A stretch of 64,000 nucleotides of DNA, from positions 5,890,001-5,954,000 of the forward strand of contig NC_016472.1 of assembly GCF_000226095.1 (NCBI RefSeq). Reading direction: 5' to 3'. Positions 24,358 to 37,800 of this stretch are shown here, piece after piece (within the stretch, counting starts at the first letter, position 1; each line of letters begins with the position of its first letter). The notes under the pieces were generated by a model. The model was not told the origin of the DNA. It ran no database searches and saw only the letters and a list, made by a program, of their open reading frames with translations. Both the position numbers and the translations under genes were made by a program. The stretch comes from Thermothelomyces thermophilus ATCC 42464 (taxonomy: Eukaryota > Ascomycota > Sordariomycetes > Sordariales > Chaetomiaceae).

Positions 24358-25080
24358 GTGTTTCTATTGTCTCTATTCGATTGATTTCATGCCGGTTTTA
24401 TAGTTTTCTAGCGCTTTGCTAGTCGCGTTAAGATCGTTCGAGCTAACTAAATATAGTAATATTACTACTAGCGAGGTTTACAAGGTACCCTATAGAATAT
24501 ATATATAGTCGGCTCTAGCAGGACGTTCTTTTGGCAAATGTCGTAATCATTCTAGTGCTAGCTCCCGCTACTACTATTATACCTACAGTTTCTATAAGTG
24601 TAAGGAGATATACGCTAATCGCTTATATATCCAATAGCTCTTGTAATACTTATACTAACTATAATAGTAGTCCTGCTTCTTACATCAGGTTGGCAAAGGA
24701 TTTAACGAAGGCTCTACTAGATAGAGCTAAGGCTTCTATAAGTCCTTAGATCCTAAACCTCTACCCCTAACACGTAGGCAAATCGCTAATAGTTACGTAT
24801 AGGATCTTAAGAAGTTGCGTATAGTTCTTTAGAGTGACCTAAAACGTGCTAGCGTAGACAATATAGAGGAGTATAAGCCTAATAAGGCTAAACTTATACA
24901 TTTTACAAAGATTACCTGCTTAGTATATAATATCTTCTACTAGTTAGGTAAAATCAAGGAGGCTCGTAATGCTTATATTAGCGCGTCCAATAATATATTA
25001 GGCACTATATTGTTACCTAGCTAGGATAAAGGCAAGGGTAAGGCTATTAATCCTAATAACGGCTAATAGTAGTAGATAGG
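23762..25080 (-). repeat. 3' LTR of Copia-2, main part (interrupted by Gypsy C)
   Basis: Inverted copy of 20631-22052. The remaining ~43 bp lie at 32304-32346, on the other side of Gypsy C. Removing Gypsy C and one copy of the ATAGG duplication restores a continuous match to the Copia-1 LTR, which shows that C inserted into an intact LTR. Confidence 0.75.
24500..25080 (+). pseudogene. Antisense frame 2 in Copia-2 LTR
   Basis: A plus-strand frame with only TAG/TAA stops. Readable pieces are LTRRQIANSYVQDLKKLR and EARNAYISASNNILGTILL, ending in a Lys/Gly stretch before the Gypsy C insertion. A second frame, open for 72 codons (24531-24749), overlaps it. Both occur also in the Copia-1 LTR (21000-21218 region). 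The product is unknown. Confidence 0.35.
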
Positions 25081-25404
25081 TATTATAGGCCCAGGCTACA
25101 CCCGGGCTAGACAATGCCTAGGCTTTACCTAGGCACGGAACGGACCCACCCTGCCCCACTCACCCACGCCCTACAGGTCTGTAGAGCGTTCGTTGCTCGT
25201 TCGTAACTCGTCCGGTAGACACGCGGCCAAGGCCCGGTTAGGGCCCGACCCGGAGCCTAACCAGGCCCTACCTAGGTTATAACGTATACACTTAAAAAGC
25301 GCCCCTCCGTATAACTCTTGTGTTCTTTCTCTTTTTCCTCCCTAAGGTAGTCGAATAGAATATTATACGCTTATCTATAGTTACTATAAGGCTAGCATAT
25401 TACA
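25081..25404 (+). repeat. 5' LTR of Gypsy C (324 bp)
   Basis: Direct repeat of 31980-32303. GC-rich in its first half (inverted pair CCTAGGC / GCCTAGG near the start), with a pyrimidine run (ttctttctctttttcctccc) near 25323-25344. Confidence 0.92.
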
Positions 25405-25462
25405 TTTCGACTACCTTCCTTATTAGTAGTAACTCCCTAAAGGAGTTATCGACAACGTAGTC

Positions 25463-28400
25463 ATGATAGATCCGATGGCATATAGGCCCTTGGGCTTAGC
25501 AGAATTATAGGAGCTTGTCTGCTCCCTTTAAGTAGTAGTAAAATAGTAGAACGCGATAATCGATATTCTCTAAGCATCCTAAACCTAACCTATCCTAACC
25601 CCTAAGTCGGCTAGGGTACCCTTTAAAGCTTAGCGGCTATAGTAGAAGTGTCTTCTAACCGGATAACCTTTTAATGGTAAAAAGGAACTCTTTATAGTAT
25701 AAAAGAGTACAATAGAACACGTCCTTATAGCTAATAGAGATTTTATCGGCTCTAATTACAACTAATAGGTCTTTATCTAGGGAAACCTTATACGCTAGGT
25801 ACAGACTTAGGTTACGGCCTACTATAAATCTATAGGCCTAAAAGTTAGGTATAACCTGACCGAGTTCCTCTAATATCTCGAGAGCATTTTCTCTAACCCC
25901 TATAAGAAGATAGTAGCCCTGTCGGAACTAGAATTCCTTCGATAGAGAGACGACAAACTGTTTATTGCCTTTATTGTTCGGTTTAAGGCCAAGCTATCGA
26001 AGGCAGGCAGTCTCCTTTAGAGCGACGAGCTATGCCTAATTAAATTATAATAATGCCTCTCTCCGAAACTCAAACATACGGTGGTCGGACGAGGAATTCC
26101 CCAGGATAATTATATGATAGCGGTCGAGAAATACTGTAAGATTGCTATAGATCTCGAGGCTCTTCGGCTTAGTAATAAGTATTAGTAGACATAGGGGTGG
26201 CAGGTAGTACCCGAACCGTAGAGAGAGAAGGACGTAGAAGGAGATATACCAATAACCGGAATTAACTTGTTACGTACTAACCTATAGAGGAAGGGACCTA
26301 ATAAGGACAGGGTAGGAAAACGTAAGGGTAACGCCCTATAGGCGAAATAGGTTAGTCTAGAAGTATGTATAGCCTAATAGGTAGTTAGAGCATATATCTA
26401 GTATAGGTAAAAGGGTCACTTTATTACTAAGTGTTACTTTGCCCCTACTTTAAGGCTAGTATAGTAGAACTAGCCAAGAACCGATATTAATGCCTTAGAG
26501 GCTAAGGATTAGAAGGAAGATAACGACCTATCTAATAAAGGAGACGGCAAGCAAGGAAAAGAGTAGCCCCCGAGTAAAGTCTCGTAAGGGGGCTAGAAGA
26601 CTACGACTACCTAGAAGACAAGTTTATGGAGATTTATAAAAGAATAGATAGACCTCCTTTTCTCATTCTAATCTTCCTTAACTCTGCTAGCTTTATAAAT
26701 ACTTAAGTAGATAATAGATGTTCTAGCTATAGCGTTATTAGCAAAAGAATATACTAGAAGCTCGGAATTAAGTAGATTAGTTTACCTACTATATATACCT
26801 TTAGGACCATAACTAGGCTATAATAGAACCGGAAGATCACTCGGATAGCCTATATTACGATAGATATCGATGGCTAGGAGAGTTAGGCCGCGTTTTATAT
26901 AGTCCTAGGACTTGTATATAACGTTATACTAGGTCTCCTATAGATAGAACACTAGGAGGTCAAACTAGATGTATACGTAGGCATTCTTAAAATCGGAATA
27001 TAACTAGGATTACTTATCTGTAAGATCTCTTCATAGTCGAGATAGATAGGAATCTTCTAAATTATAGGTATAGTCTTTATAGGTATAGTTCGGAAGGTAT
27101 AAAAGAAGAAGACTTCTAATACCTTCCTAGTTACTAGTATCTAGGAAATAATAACCATCCTAGAATCAAGATACTAACTTAATAGAGAAAGCACGGAGAA
27201 TAGGGGTACCTAATTAGGGCCTAGTATAGAGTTAGAGGTTACCTTACTAGATAAACTTCGCGACTTTACTAACCTCTTTAACAAGGAGAAAGCTAGTAGA
27301 CTTCCCCTATATCGTGGCACGGCCGATTATTATATCAAATTAAAGGAGGGCCTAGACGAAAAGATCCCTAAACTCCCTTAGGGGCCTCTCTATAACATGC
27401 TACGGGATCATTTATTAGAAGTCCGAAAGCAAGTCGTTAACTTGCTAGATAAGGGATAGATCTAAGCCAGCTTCTCTTCGGCTGCTACCCCTGTCCTCTT
27501 AGTAAAGAAAGCAGACGGAGGTTAGAGGTTCTATATTGACTATCAAGCGTTAAACAAGATTATAAAGCAAGATCGATACCCCTTCTTACTTATTAAGGAA
27601 ACGCTTCGCTCCCTAGCTAGAGCTAAGTGGTTTATAAAGTTAGATGTCTAGGCAGCCTTCTACTATATCCGGATTATAGAGGGCTACGAACATTTGATAG
27701 TATTCCGGACCTGGTTTGGCCTCTTCGAGTGGCTTGTCTGTCCCTTTAGACTTATAAGCGTACCTATAACCTTCTAATAATATATTAATAACGCTCTCGG
27801 CCTAACGCTTAGAGACTTTGTAATGATATACCTTAATAATATCTTAGTTTATACTTTAGGTAGTAGGAAAGATTATATAAAGAGAGTAAGAGATATGTTT
27901 CAAAGGTTATAGAAAGTAAGACTCGTACTAGATCTTAAGAAGTATATATTTACTATAAAAGAAGTTAAGTACTTTAGCTATATTATGGAGGTAAGGGCCT
28001 AGGTCTACCTAGACCCTGAAAAGCTAGCCGCTATCTGTAAGTAGGAAGTACTATAGAAGGTTCGGGGAGTACGAAGCTTCCTAGGGTTTGCCAATTTCTA
28101 CCAAGACTTTATCCCTAACTTTTCCGGGCTGACGGAACCCTTGATATAGTTAACCCGTAAGAATACCCTGTTCTGGTAGGGGACTAAGGAATAGAAGGCC
28201 TTTGATGCCCTTAAGATAGCCTTTATATTAGAACCTGTCCTTACGTAATAGGACCCTAAATAGGAGATAGTACTTAAGGCAGATTGCTCTAGGATAGCGC
28301 TAGGGGGGTGCCTATCCTAGCAAGGAGAAAATAGGGTCCTATACCCTATAGCCTACTACTCTATAAAACTAACCCTAGCTAAATAGAACTATATAATCTA

Positions 28401-30290
28401 TAATAAGGAGTTACTTACGATCATCTCGTACCTAAAGGCCTAGTCGGCTAAGCTTCGTAATATTATAGCTCTCTTTTAGATCTTAACCGACTACAAAAAC
28501 CTCGAATACTTTTCCTAGCCTCGTTTAATTAGTAAGTGGCAAGCCCGATAGGCCAAGATACTTTCCCTCTTTAACTTTAAGCTCTATTACTAACCCGGGT
28601 CGTAAGCATCCCGTCTCGACGCCCTATCCCATCGCGAACAAGACTTTCTCAAAGATATATAGCGTATAGTATAACTTCTCCCTACTATCCGGATAGACAC
28701 GACAGATTCCTCGATATCATCTAAAGTATCCTACCTACCGAAGGGGAGCACCATTTTTATAGACGAACAGCTAGCAGCCTTATAGGATAAGGGAGTTATC
28801 AAGGACAAATATTATATATACTAGCTCTAGGCTATCTAGGATAGGGCCTGAAAATTTCCGAAGGAAGCAAATATAGTATAGACTTAGATTATAGACTACT
28901 CCCTTAATATGTAGGGTACTCTCTAGTTCCGGGGTAGACTTTAGCTCCCTATATAGGAACTACTTACTATTGCTATCCTTTAACGTATCTATAACTCCCT
29001 TATGTCGGGCTACCTAGGGAGGAACAGGTTATTTAAAATGCTCTAATGGGACTATTACTAGGACTTTATATCTCTAGACGTAAAGAGATTTACAAGGAAC
29101 TATTATATATATCGGAGGGCTAAGATTTTATGTTAATTGCGACAAGGACTCCTCTAGCCCCTATCTATTACTAACCGCTTCTAGAAGCAGATTTCTATCA
29201 ATTTTATAGTCAATCTCCCTATACAAGACGAGAATTCTCCCTAGTACCTTATAGTAATTACCGACCGGCTGTTAAAGTACGTCTAACTCGAAGCTATATC
29301 CTCGATAGGAGCCGAGGCGTACGTGCTCTGGTTCTAGGACGTATAGTAGCAGTTTTACGGATTTCCGATATAAATTATCACTAATTATGGTTTGGACTGG
29401 CTTAGCTAGTTTTAGACTACTCTCTATAAGACTATTAGAATCGAGCAGCTACTGTTAATAGCCTATTATCTGTAGATAGATAGAGGTATAGAACGTGTAA
29501 ATTAGGAGGTATAGACTATCCTATAGACTGTAGTTTCCTTTGTATAGTATGATTAGCTTAAATATCTACCTATATACTAGCTTGTAATTAATAACCGCGA
29601 CTCGATAGTGACTAGGATAAGCGTAAGCTACCCCTTTTACGGTTATAATATAAGCCTAATATAGTTTGCTAACCTGCTAGACGCTCCTACCTTAACCCTA
29701 TAAGGAAGAGCTACTAATTTCTTATATTACCTAAGAGAAGGTATAGAATGGACCTAGGCCGCCATTATATATATATAATAATATTAGTAAGAAAACGCTA
29801 ATCGTTCTTAATGCCTAGCTAAGAGATTCGAAGTAAGGGATAAAGTATAGCTATCCTTATATAATATTAAGACTAACTACCCTAGCTATAAACTTAACTA
29901 GGTTAACGCTGAGTATAAAGTAATTATAGTACTAATACTACTAACGGTAACTCTAGATATTCCCTATAGCCTCTACCCTATCTTCTATATTAACCTTATC
30001 AAGCGTACTATATCCAACCTACTACCTTTATAATATATATTAGATTTCTAACCAGATCTAGTATTAGAACTCTCCTAAGAAGGACTACTATAGGAAGAAT
30101 ATAAAGTAAAAGTAATCCTTATAGCTAGGAACACGAAGAGGAGAGGAAATTAATATAATATATTAGTAAAATAAAAAGGATATAACACCCTAACTTAGGA
30201 ACCATTAGAGAATCTAGAAAATACTAAGGCGCTTAATACGTTTAAATAGGAATAGGGAGATATATATTATAATAATAGACTAGTTATAAA
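25463..30290 (+). pseudogene. Gypsy C gag-pol polyprotein
   Basis: Frame starts at ATG 25463 (MIDPMAYRPLGLAEL). Gag includes a degenerate CCHC knuckle near 26395-26440 (YRQKGHFITKC, first Cys residues changed to Tyr). A protease-like region lies around 26.7-26.9 kb. RT spans about 27.3-27.96 kb with YLNNILVYT near 27828, where both catalytic Asp are now Asn. RNase H is about 28.2-28.7 kb and integrase about 28.9-29.9 kb. A chromodomain lies at about 30095-30260 (ILVK followed by a lost Trp codon, then KGYNT and EPLENLENTKALNTF). The order is classic Ty3/Gypsy chromovirus. Stops are almost all TAG/TAA. Confidence 0.85.
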
Positions 30291-30468
30291 CAGGAGGTAG
30301 GGAAAGGTATAAAAATAAATAATTTAGAATTTACATATAAGTAAGCAAACCTAGAGCAAACAAGCAACAGACGCGTTACAGACGCGTTACAAACACGTTA
30401 CAGACACATTATAGAGATGATCTAATTATAAAAATAAAAACAAACATACCGACTAGAGCATGACACGC

Positions 30469-31385
30469 TTACTCCGTAATATCCTCCTCCTTATCCTCCT
30501 CCTCTAAAATAATGGTTACGGCAGCAAGGGTAGGGTTATCGTGGTCGCGGACTAGGCACGTTACGCGCTTGGCAGGCAAGGAAGAGCGGCAGGCGCGGGA
30601 ACGGCCGAAGTCGATCGGCACGGGTGTAGGGCGTGTAGAGGCGCTTATATAGGCGTAGGAGGCGGGCGATAGGGTGCCTAGGACGTAGGTGACGAGGATA
30701 GTATTAGTGTTAACTAAAGTCGATATATTCTTGTTCGTATGCTATATCTAGCGTAGTATGCTATTGTTCTATGCTATAGCGTGGTGTATAAGCTGCCTAG
30801 TAGCTTGTAGGGTGGGGTTAGGGCTAGCGGCAGGCTAGACGATGTTACCGCGATAGGTAGGGGTATTAGGGGCGGCGGTGGTAACGACTAGGGCGAAGTT
30901 ATTACTAGAACGACGAGAACTTATGGCTAGGGCGGGGGCGAAGGTAGCCTATCTAGGCAAATGGTTAGACTAGGCGGCCTCGAAGAGCGTAGAGAACAAA
31001 CGTACTAGTATAGAGAACTTAGGCATTAGGATAGCGTAATAGGCACCCTAGTTAGCGGTCTTGTGGCAGGCGGGGAAGGCAAGGGTAGTATTAGTATTAT
31101 AATAACCTATAATTTTCTTAATGCCTATATATAGGTAGGGGTTATTAGCCTAGAGCTATAGATCTTAAATATAGCTTCTATAGTTCTTGTAACATGTTAT
31201 ATAGGAGGTGCTCTAACCCTAGATATACTTGACCTTATTACCTTTTAGAAGTTAGTTAATATATAGCAGGTAGTACTACTATTTCTTAGGCTATAGTTCT
31301 AACTCTTTATTAGAGGAGTTACCCTTAATAGTATACCTACTAAGAGAGAGGTTAGCATTTTTACGCTATAAAATAAGGAGTTAGT
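30469..31385 (-). pseudogene. Antisense ORF of Gypsy C (Cys-motif protein)
   Basis: About 300 codons open on the minus strand except for TAG/TAA codons, ending TAA at 30469-30471. Near the N-terminus (31160-31270) a region with spaced Cys or Tyr residues (NKVKYI...STSYITCYKNYRSYI) looks like a zinc-binding cluster in which Cys codons (TGC/TGT) became Tyr (TAC/TAT), a RIP change. The middle is Ser/Pro/Thr-rich and the C-terminus acidic (EEEDKEEDITE). It starts beyond the end of pol and occupies the space before the 3' LTR. I recall similar Cys-cluster plus acidic or coiled-coil proteins annotated as hypothetical in ascomycete genomes, but I cannot verify the family here. Confidence 0.55.
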
Positions 31386-31965
31386 CTATACCCTATATAT
31401 ATATATAATAGCTAAAATCAATATAGGTAGGGGAAAAACTTATATAGTAATCTTTATTCCTATTACTACTAGGGCAGTAACTATTACTACTACTACTAAG
31501 TAAACCGACAGCTATTAATATATTAAATAGATATTAATTAAAAAAAAAAAACTTAAGGGTACGATAAGGGTATAAGTCGCAAGTATAGTTATAGGAGGTA
31601 GAAGTAGTTAGAGGGTGTAGAAGAGAAGAGTTAGTTATAAGTAAGAAAAAATTAAGAGGAGGAGGGAAGAGGAGGGTATATTTATAGATATAGGAGGAGG
31701 GTAATAGGGGAGTATACTAGGCCTAGGCAGACTACTTATTACATATATAACTTACTACTACACGCGCGGGTTATATTATTCTAATAATAAAGGGAAGGAG
31801 GTACGGGTTTTATCTAAACTCAAATAGCTGCCTATTCGCGTATAATACGCCATTATATACACGAGTCACATTATCATAGCAATAAAGGAAGGAAGGTACA
31901 GGGCCTGCTCGTAGGACCGACATATAAGGCGTGATACAGGGCAGGTCGGCCTGGCGACCGCGAAA

Positions 31966-31979
31966 AAAGAGGGGGGGTA
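31966..31979 (+). other. Polypurine tract of Gypsy C
   Basis: aaaaaagaggggggg ending two bases before the 3' LTR, in the position of a plus-strand priming site. Confidence 0.7.
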
Positions 31980-32303
31980 TATTATAGGCCTAGGCTACAC
32001 CCGGGCTAGACAATGCCTAGGCTTTACCCGGGCACGGAACGGACCTACCCTGCCTTACTTACCTACGCCCTACGGGTCCGTAGAGCGTTCATTGCTCGTT
32101 CGTAACTCGTCCGGTGGATACGCGGCCAAGGCCTGGTTAGGGCCTGACCCGGAGCCTAACCGGGCCCTACCTAGGTTACAACGTATATACTTAAAAGGCG
32201 CCCCTCCGTATAACTCTTGTATTCTTTCTTTTTTTCCTCCCTAAGATAGTTGAATAGAATATTGTATGCTTATCTGCAGTTGCTATAAGGCTAGTATATT
32301 ATA
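31980..32303 (+). repeat. 3' LTR of Gypsy C (324 bp)
   Basis: Direct repeat of 25081-25404; followed by target duplication ATAGG at 32304-32308. Confidence 0.92.
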
Positions 32304-32346
32304 ATAGGGAGTATTAGGTGGTATTTTATTTAGTAAATTTAACTTA
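32304..32346 (-). repeat. 3' LTR of Copia-2, 5'-most 43 bp
   Basis: The piece of LTR cut off by Gypsy C. It joins the purine tract (taaggggtagaaaa on the minus strand) that ends Copia-2. Confidence 0.72.
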
Positions 32347-34402
32347 TTTTCTACCCCTTAGTTATATAAGCCTATAACTAATATCTTAAAGATTAAGGAA
32401 AGCCCTTTAACGCTTAAAGGCTTATTAGCTAAGTCATTTAGTAAGCCTATTTACTAGTATCTGACTAGTTAATGGATATATAGCTTTAAATGTTCCTTTT
32501 ATTACTTCCTAGTATAACTATATATTATAGATATCTATATATTATAGATAGGTATTGATACGTTTGTTCTTAGCTATTATTAGTTAAATAGTTTGCTAAT
32601 TATCGTAATAGATATTCTAGGGTTCCCTAAGCTTAAGATCGATATCTATAAATAGCCTTTTAAGTGCTATAGCCTCTCTTGCTATAAGGGAGAGCGTTAG
32701 AAGTTCTACCTTAGTATTTAACGTTATAATAGTATCCTAGTATAACGCCTTTTATATAATAGGACCTCTAAATAGAAAGAAGATATATCCCTATAACGAA
32801 TACCACGTATCTAGATCATCTATATATAAAGCGTCCCTAGCAATTATAAGCGTCGAACTATCTAGCGCTTACTTGCCTCTATACTAGATTGATAAATAAA
32901 AGCTCCTAAATAGATATCTTACTACTCGCCGTACCTCTAACAAGTGGTCTAGCCCTAGGTTAATTAGGTATCAAGAGAGTACTAAACAGGCGTATATAAC
33001 GTCTAGATATAATATAACTATATAGTATAAGATCGATTTGACGAGCTCCTAATACTCTTTGATCTACGTATTAATAGCGCTCCCCTTTAACTTCTTAAGT
33101 TCTTTATAGCTTAAGGGAGTTAGCTTATACATACTAAGCACGTCTAGTCTATATCTTCTTACTACCTTTTTAATATATTAGTTATAGACTAACTATATCT
33201 TATATATAGGTCGGTCTTAAATTACCCTAATACTAAGGAACCAACCGATATCACCCTACTTATAGACGTTATATCGAGCTTTGATTCCTTCTATTATACG
33301 CTCGGCCGCTATAGCATTACTTTTATAAAAGAAGACCAAGAAGTCGTTAATATAGAAGATTAGGATAACTCGTTTATCGTAGCTTAAGAAAAGGCACTTC
33401 TCTTTACCCGATAGTTCTATACCTAGATCTGACAGTATTTTACAGAACTCCTTATACTATAAGAGTAGCAAGTCTCTTAAGCCGTACAGAGCTCTTTGTA
33501 ACTCTACGTATTTCCCTAGCTACTTAAATCCTTCTAGTAATTTGTAGATAATAGGATCGTCTTCCGGTCGTTTAACGTTAAGGAACGCTTATACTATATC
33601 GAACTACTTGACTTCTAAGTCGAAGTATATAACGATCGCTATCATTATATAGAATAACTACGCTGCTAGAGTAGCTATGTACGTACTTTTTACTAAGCTA
33701 ATATCTTATAGATCTCCTCGTACGTAGATCCTTACCTTATACTTCCCTAAGAAACCGTCCTTATCAAACTTATACGCGAAGACCTATTTTAACGGGATAG
33801 GCCGTACTTTTGCCTACTCGTATACTACGATCTTCTATATTCCCCTGCTCTCCAAGTTACGTATCTTCTTACAAGCCGTATCTTTAAACTATTGTCCTAA
33901 CGAGTGGTTATATAGGTCTTGCTAGTTAGTAGGAACGCGAGCAAGATCGTTAATATACTAACACGGCTTATTTAGGGCTACTCTAAGGTATATAATATCC
34001 TTCCATCGTATAGTAGTGGTAAACACTATATATATCGTTCTTATACTTTAGTCCTCTAGGTAAGCTTCCTATTAATTAGGTAGGTAAGTCTTATAGAACT
34101 ATTACTAGAGTTCCTTGGTTATATAGATAAAGGAGTAATAGTGATTGACCCTCTCTTTGTTTTATAGCCGTTCGCTTGACTAGATAGGGTCCCTAGGCTC
34201 GCGAGCCCTCCTCCTACCTCTACCTCTCCTTATAGGAGGTTATTAAGTAGCTTCTCCTTTGCTTTTACCTTTTAGAGGATACATTAGTTAATCCGGACTT
34301 CGCTTAATACTCTACTCCTCTAGCCTAGCTAGGTATAATATATTAGTAGTACCGTTCCTAGCTTCTAGCTTTTCCGTCATACTATATACACTTAACTCTT
34401 CT
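32347..34402 (-). pseudogene. Copia-2 pol, 3' part (RT and RNase H)
   Basis: Reverse-complement match to about 18.56-20.63 kb of Copia-1. The RT catalytic region lies on the minus strand near 33340-33370 (reads around FYINDFLVFF, first Asp now Asn). The RNase H end is near 32.5 kb. It is interrupted at 34398-34402 by Gypsy D (duplication CTTCT) and resumes at 49497. TAG/TAA codons fill the frame. Confidence 0.85.
34398..34402. repeat. Target site duplication of Gypsy D (left)
   Basis: CTTCT, repeated at 49497-49501. Copia-1 has the same site once, near 18.57 kb. Confidence 0.85.
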
Positions 34403-34829
34403 TGTCACAGAAATATACATGCAGCTGCCACCTAGGCCACCAATACAAACGGGCCAATTAAGCCGAAGAATGATAGACCAATCAGGACAGGATCACACTT
34501 GGCAAGAAACGATCCTAGCAGAGGATCACTAGCTCACGACGTGATCTAGGTAAGCTAGTACAGAGGATCACTATAACCGCTAGTAATCCTAGAATTATAT
34601 ATATATATAGATAGTCACTCGTTATAGTGGACTCTAGGAGTTTACCAGTAGTAACAATTACAATCACAGTACTTATACTAAGCATTGCTAATTACTATAA
34701 GAAATAACTCTAAGTGTTGTTATAAACCCTTTAGCTTTACCAAATCCCTTAGACGACCTGCCTACCTGTCCCACTTAATCTACCTTTGTCTGAACCCTTT
34801 TAGAAGAAGTCTAAGCTAGGTTCGTCATA
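34403..34829 (+). repeat. 5' LTR of Gypsy D (427 bp)
   Basis: Direct repeat of 49070-49496. Contains GATC-rich inverted motifs (gaggatcac / gtgatc) in the first half. The last ~230 bp resemble the LTR of Gypsy E. Confidence 0.92.
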
Positions 34830-34859
34830 CGTTATTACCACTCCCTTTGTTCTATCATA

Positions 34860-37800
34860 GTTCAGAACGGAGGTAACCTTGACCTTGACATCGATATAGC
34901 TACTAACGTCATAGCCGAACAGCTACTTACCTAGCTCGGTCAACTCTAGTAGCGGATCTAGGAGTTAGACTAGAGAGATAAGGTTGCTTAAGCCCGAATT
35001 AAGGAACTCAAGAACGGCAAAAAGTACTCGTAGAAACTGGTTAATGAGGCCTACGCCAAAATCGAAGCGCTCGAGACTGCCAAAGCGAGCCGTATTAAGA
35101 TCGAACTACCTAGTAAATACGGAGGAACTAAGGAGGATCTTATAGGATTCCTGACAAACCTCTAATCCTACTTCTAGCTTAATAATAATAAGTTTCCGGA
35201 CGATAAAGCTAAAGTTCTCTATATAGCTACGAGATTAGAGGGCAAGGTACTTAGATAGTTTAAGCCTATATAGAATGACTATCTTACTGAGGAAGATGAA
35301 GACAACCGAGACACGTTTATATAGGTAGTCTTCTGATCTTATAACCGTTTTGAAGAAGAGCTTTAAAAGGTTTTTAGCGATAAAGATAGGAAGATTTATA
35401 TGTAAGAAAGACTTGCTAATCTCTAATAGACTAAGTTAGTAGCCTCTTATACTATATAGTTTAGATAGGACATGTTTAAGTCTTAGCTTAACGATAAGGT
35501 GTTAATATAACTATTCTATAATGGCTTGAAGGAAAAGGTTAAAGACGAGCTATATAAGTACGATCGGCCTAAGACCCTAGATAAATATATTATATAGGCC
35601 ATTAGAATCGATGATCAACTCTATATATAAGAGTAGTAGAAACGAGGACAAATAAATGGAACCGCGGTTAAGGCTAATGACAAGAAAAAGCAAGTGTACG
35701 TTAGTACCTTATACGGGACGTACCCTAGAGCTATAGATATAGACGTAACGTAGAAGCAGGACTAGAAGAAGACGACCAAAGACAAGTCTAATGCTACCTA
35801 TTATAACTATAGAAACAAAGGACACTATAAGCAAGAATGCTGGAGCCTAAAGAAAGAATGGAAACTAACCCCTAGGAAGGAAATTATAGCTATCGACGAA
35901 ACTACTAAGGACGTCATCAAAGTAATAGCTATAAGCTACGAAGACAGAGGTAGTGATACGGATAGTCTTAGATATAACGACAATGGTAAAGATGAATAAG
36001 CACCGTATTCCGAACTAGTCACTGTAGACCTAGAGACAAGTCTTGCCGAATGGGATATAGCAGGAGAATATATACCACTAGTTTCGATTCTCCTAGCCTT
36101 GAGATAGTAGGGTTTTACGGTCATGTAGAGGTAGGATAGATTGTAGACAACTAATACCTAAGGAATCGAAAGACCTAGACCTAATGCTCTATTCCTCTAG
36201 GAACGAATCGAATGGTATCGTAACGAAGTTTTCTGGCTTAATACGGAACTACGTAAATAGGATGGACGCTTGATCCGACTTGCCTAATAGAGCGATAGAA
36301 TATAGGACGAAATAAGGGAACTCTAACATATCGTAGAAACTATTAAAGGAGAACAGCCTGTAATATATGATAGGCCTGATAGCTACGTCGAGTATCTTGA
36401 TGGCTAGTAACTTAGTAATGACGTACGGAACCTAGAATACTAGTTTATATACGCAAACCGCGGAAAAGATAAGCGTATATAAGAAAACTACTAGAAGAAA
36501 CACTCCTACCTTAGCATTAGAGTACCTATAGCCTACGTATAGTAGGAAGGATTTAGAAAAGAGTTCTAATACCTTCTAGGCAATACCACGCGACTATACC
36601 TATAATACGAGGCATATATATAAGTGCCCTAGTTCTAGTGTGTGGCATACGAATGCCAATATTACTTTCGCGACAAATTCGAAAATAATCACTGGCCGAC
36701 CTGACAAGGAAATGAGGACGGAAGCCTCTGCCCTATAGAATGAGTCTATAATATAGGAAACAGAGCAGCCGAATTGCTCTAGAAGATCGAAGCCTGCAAT
36801 CTAGAAGGCATTACGATAGTTCTAAGACGAGCCTAGCCTAGGCACTATAGAACTAGACGAGATATATAGGACTCGTGCTAAAGCAACGATTACCTCTATT
36901 ATATAGACGAAAAGAAATTGCGAATTCGGGAGCTTTAGACGAAGCTATAACACGCTCGATAGAAAGTAGAATAGACCTAATAGTAAGAAGCCGTAAGCAC
37001 TTAATAGCTTACGGAAATGAGCACGATCGACAAAGCTACTATTAGCCGAATAATCGAAAAGGTTAGCACTAACCTAGGAAACGGGTTAGGGCCCTTTGAG
37101 GGGCCTGGAAACTATTAATGCCTACGTAGCGGTAGGTGGTAGCGTAGTATAGGAGGAACTAGCACAAGAGACCACTATATCGAGACCTCTTAGCAGAAAC
37201 ATAGGAAATCGCCGTAATCTTTAGATGACGGCGGTAAGACAAGCGATTATGGATAATAGCATAATGGAAATAGTACGAAATGCTCGTACTAGTGGATAGT
37301 AGAGTAGAGATAAACCTGATTTCGCTAACGCTTATAAATTAGCTACAGATACCCTAGAGAATGAAGCGGAAGTATAGTATAGTTAAAGGGCTATTTCCGA
37401 TATAATAGGTATATAGAGAGACCGAACTAATCGATATTACTATAGTAGGGAAGACTATAGTAGTCGTATTTAGCATCGTAGACATAGGTAACGACAAAGA
37501 CATAATATTAGGGTTACTATAGCATGAAGACTACGACCTAGACATTAGCTAGAAGAATAGTAGCTACCTATAACCCCGAATAGAGTCGTATTTGACTAGC
37601 GAGATAGGGAGCGCGCAAGGATCGCGAGCGGACAATGCTTAAGGGAAGGCATGTCCTATAGATCTACCGTAAGAGACAGATAGTAGTAGGCAGACCACTA
37701 TAGACTCTAGAAGAAGCGGTATAACGACACCGACGTTACGATAGGAAGAACAAGCTAAACCGCCGATAGCTATTCTCTCTGTTAACGAATGCGGAGCACT

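Larger units (their letters stand above)
25081..32303 (+). mobile_element. Gypsy element C, full length (7.2 kb)
   Basis: LTRs of identical length (324 bp) bound a Ty3/Gypsy internal region with gag, protease, RT, RNase H, integrase and chromodomain on the plus strand, and an antisense frame downstream. The target duplication ATAGG is at 25076-25080 and 32304-32308. Ends are TATTATAGG...ATTACA (TG to TA at the start). RIP-type stops run throughout. Confidence 0.93.
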
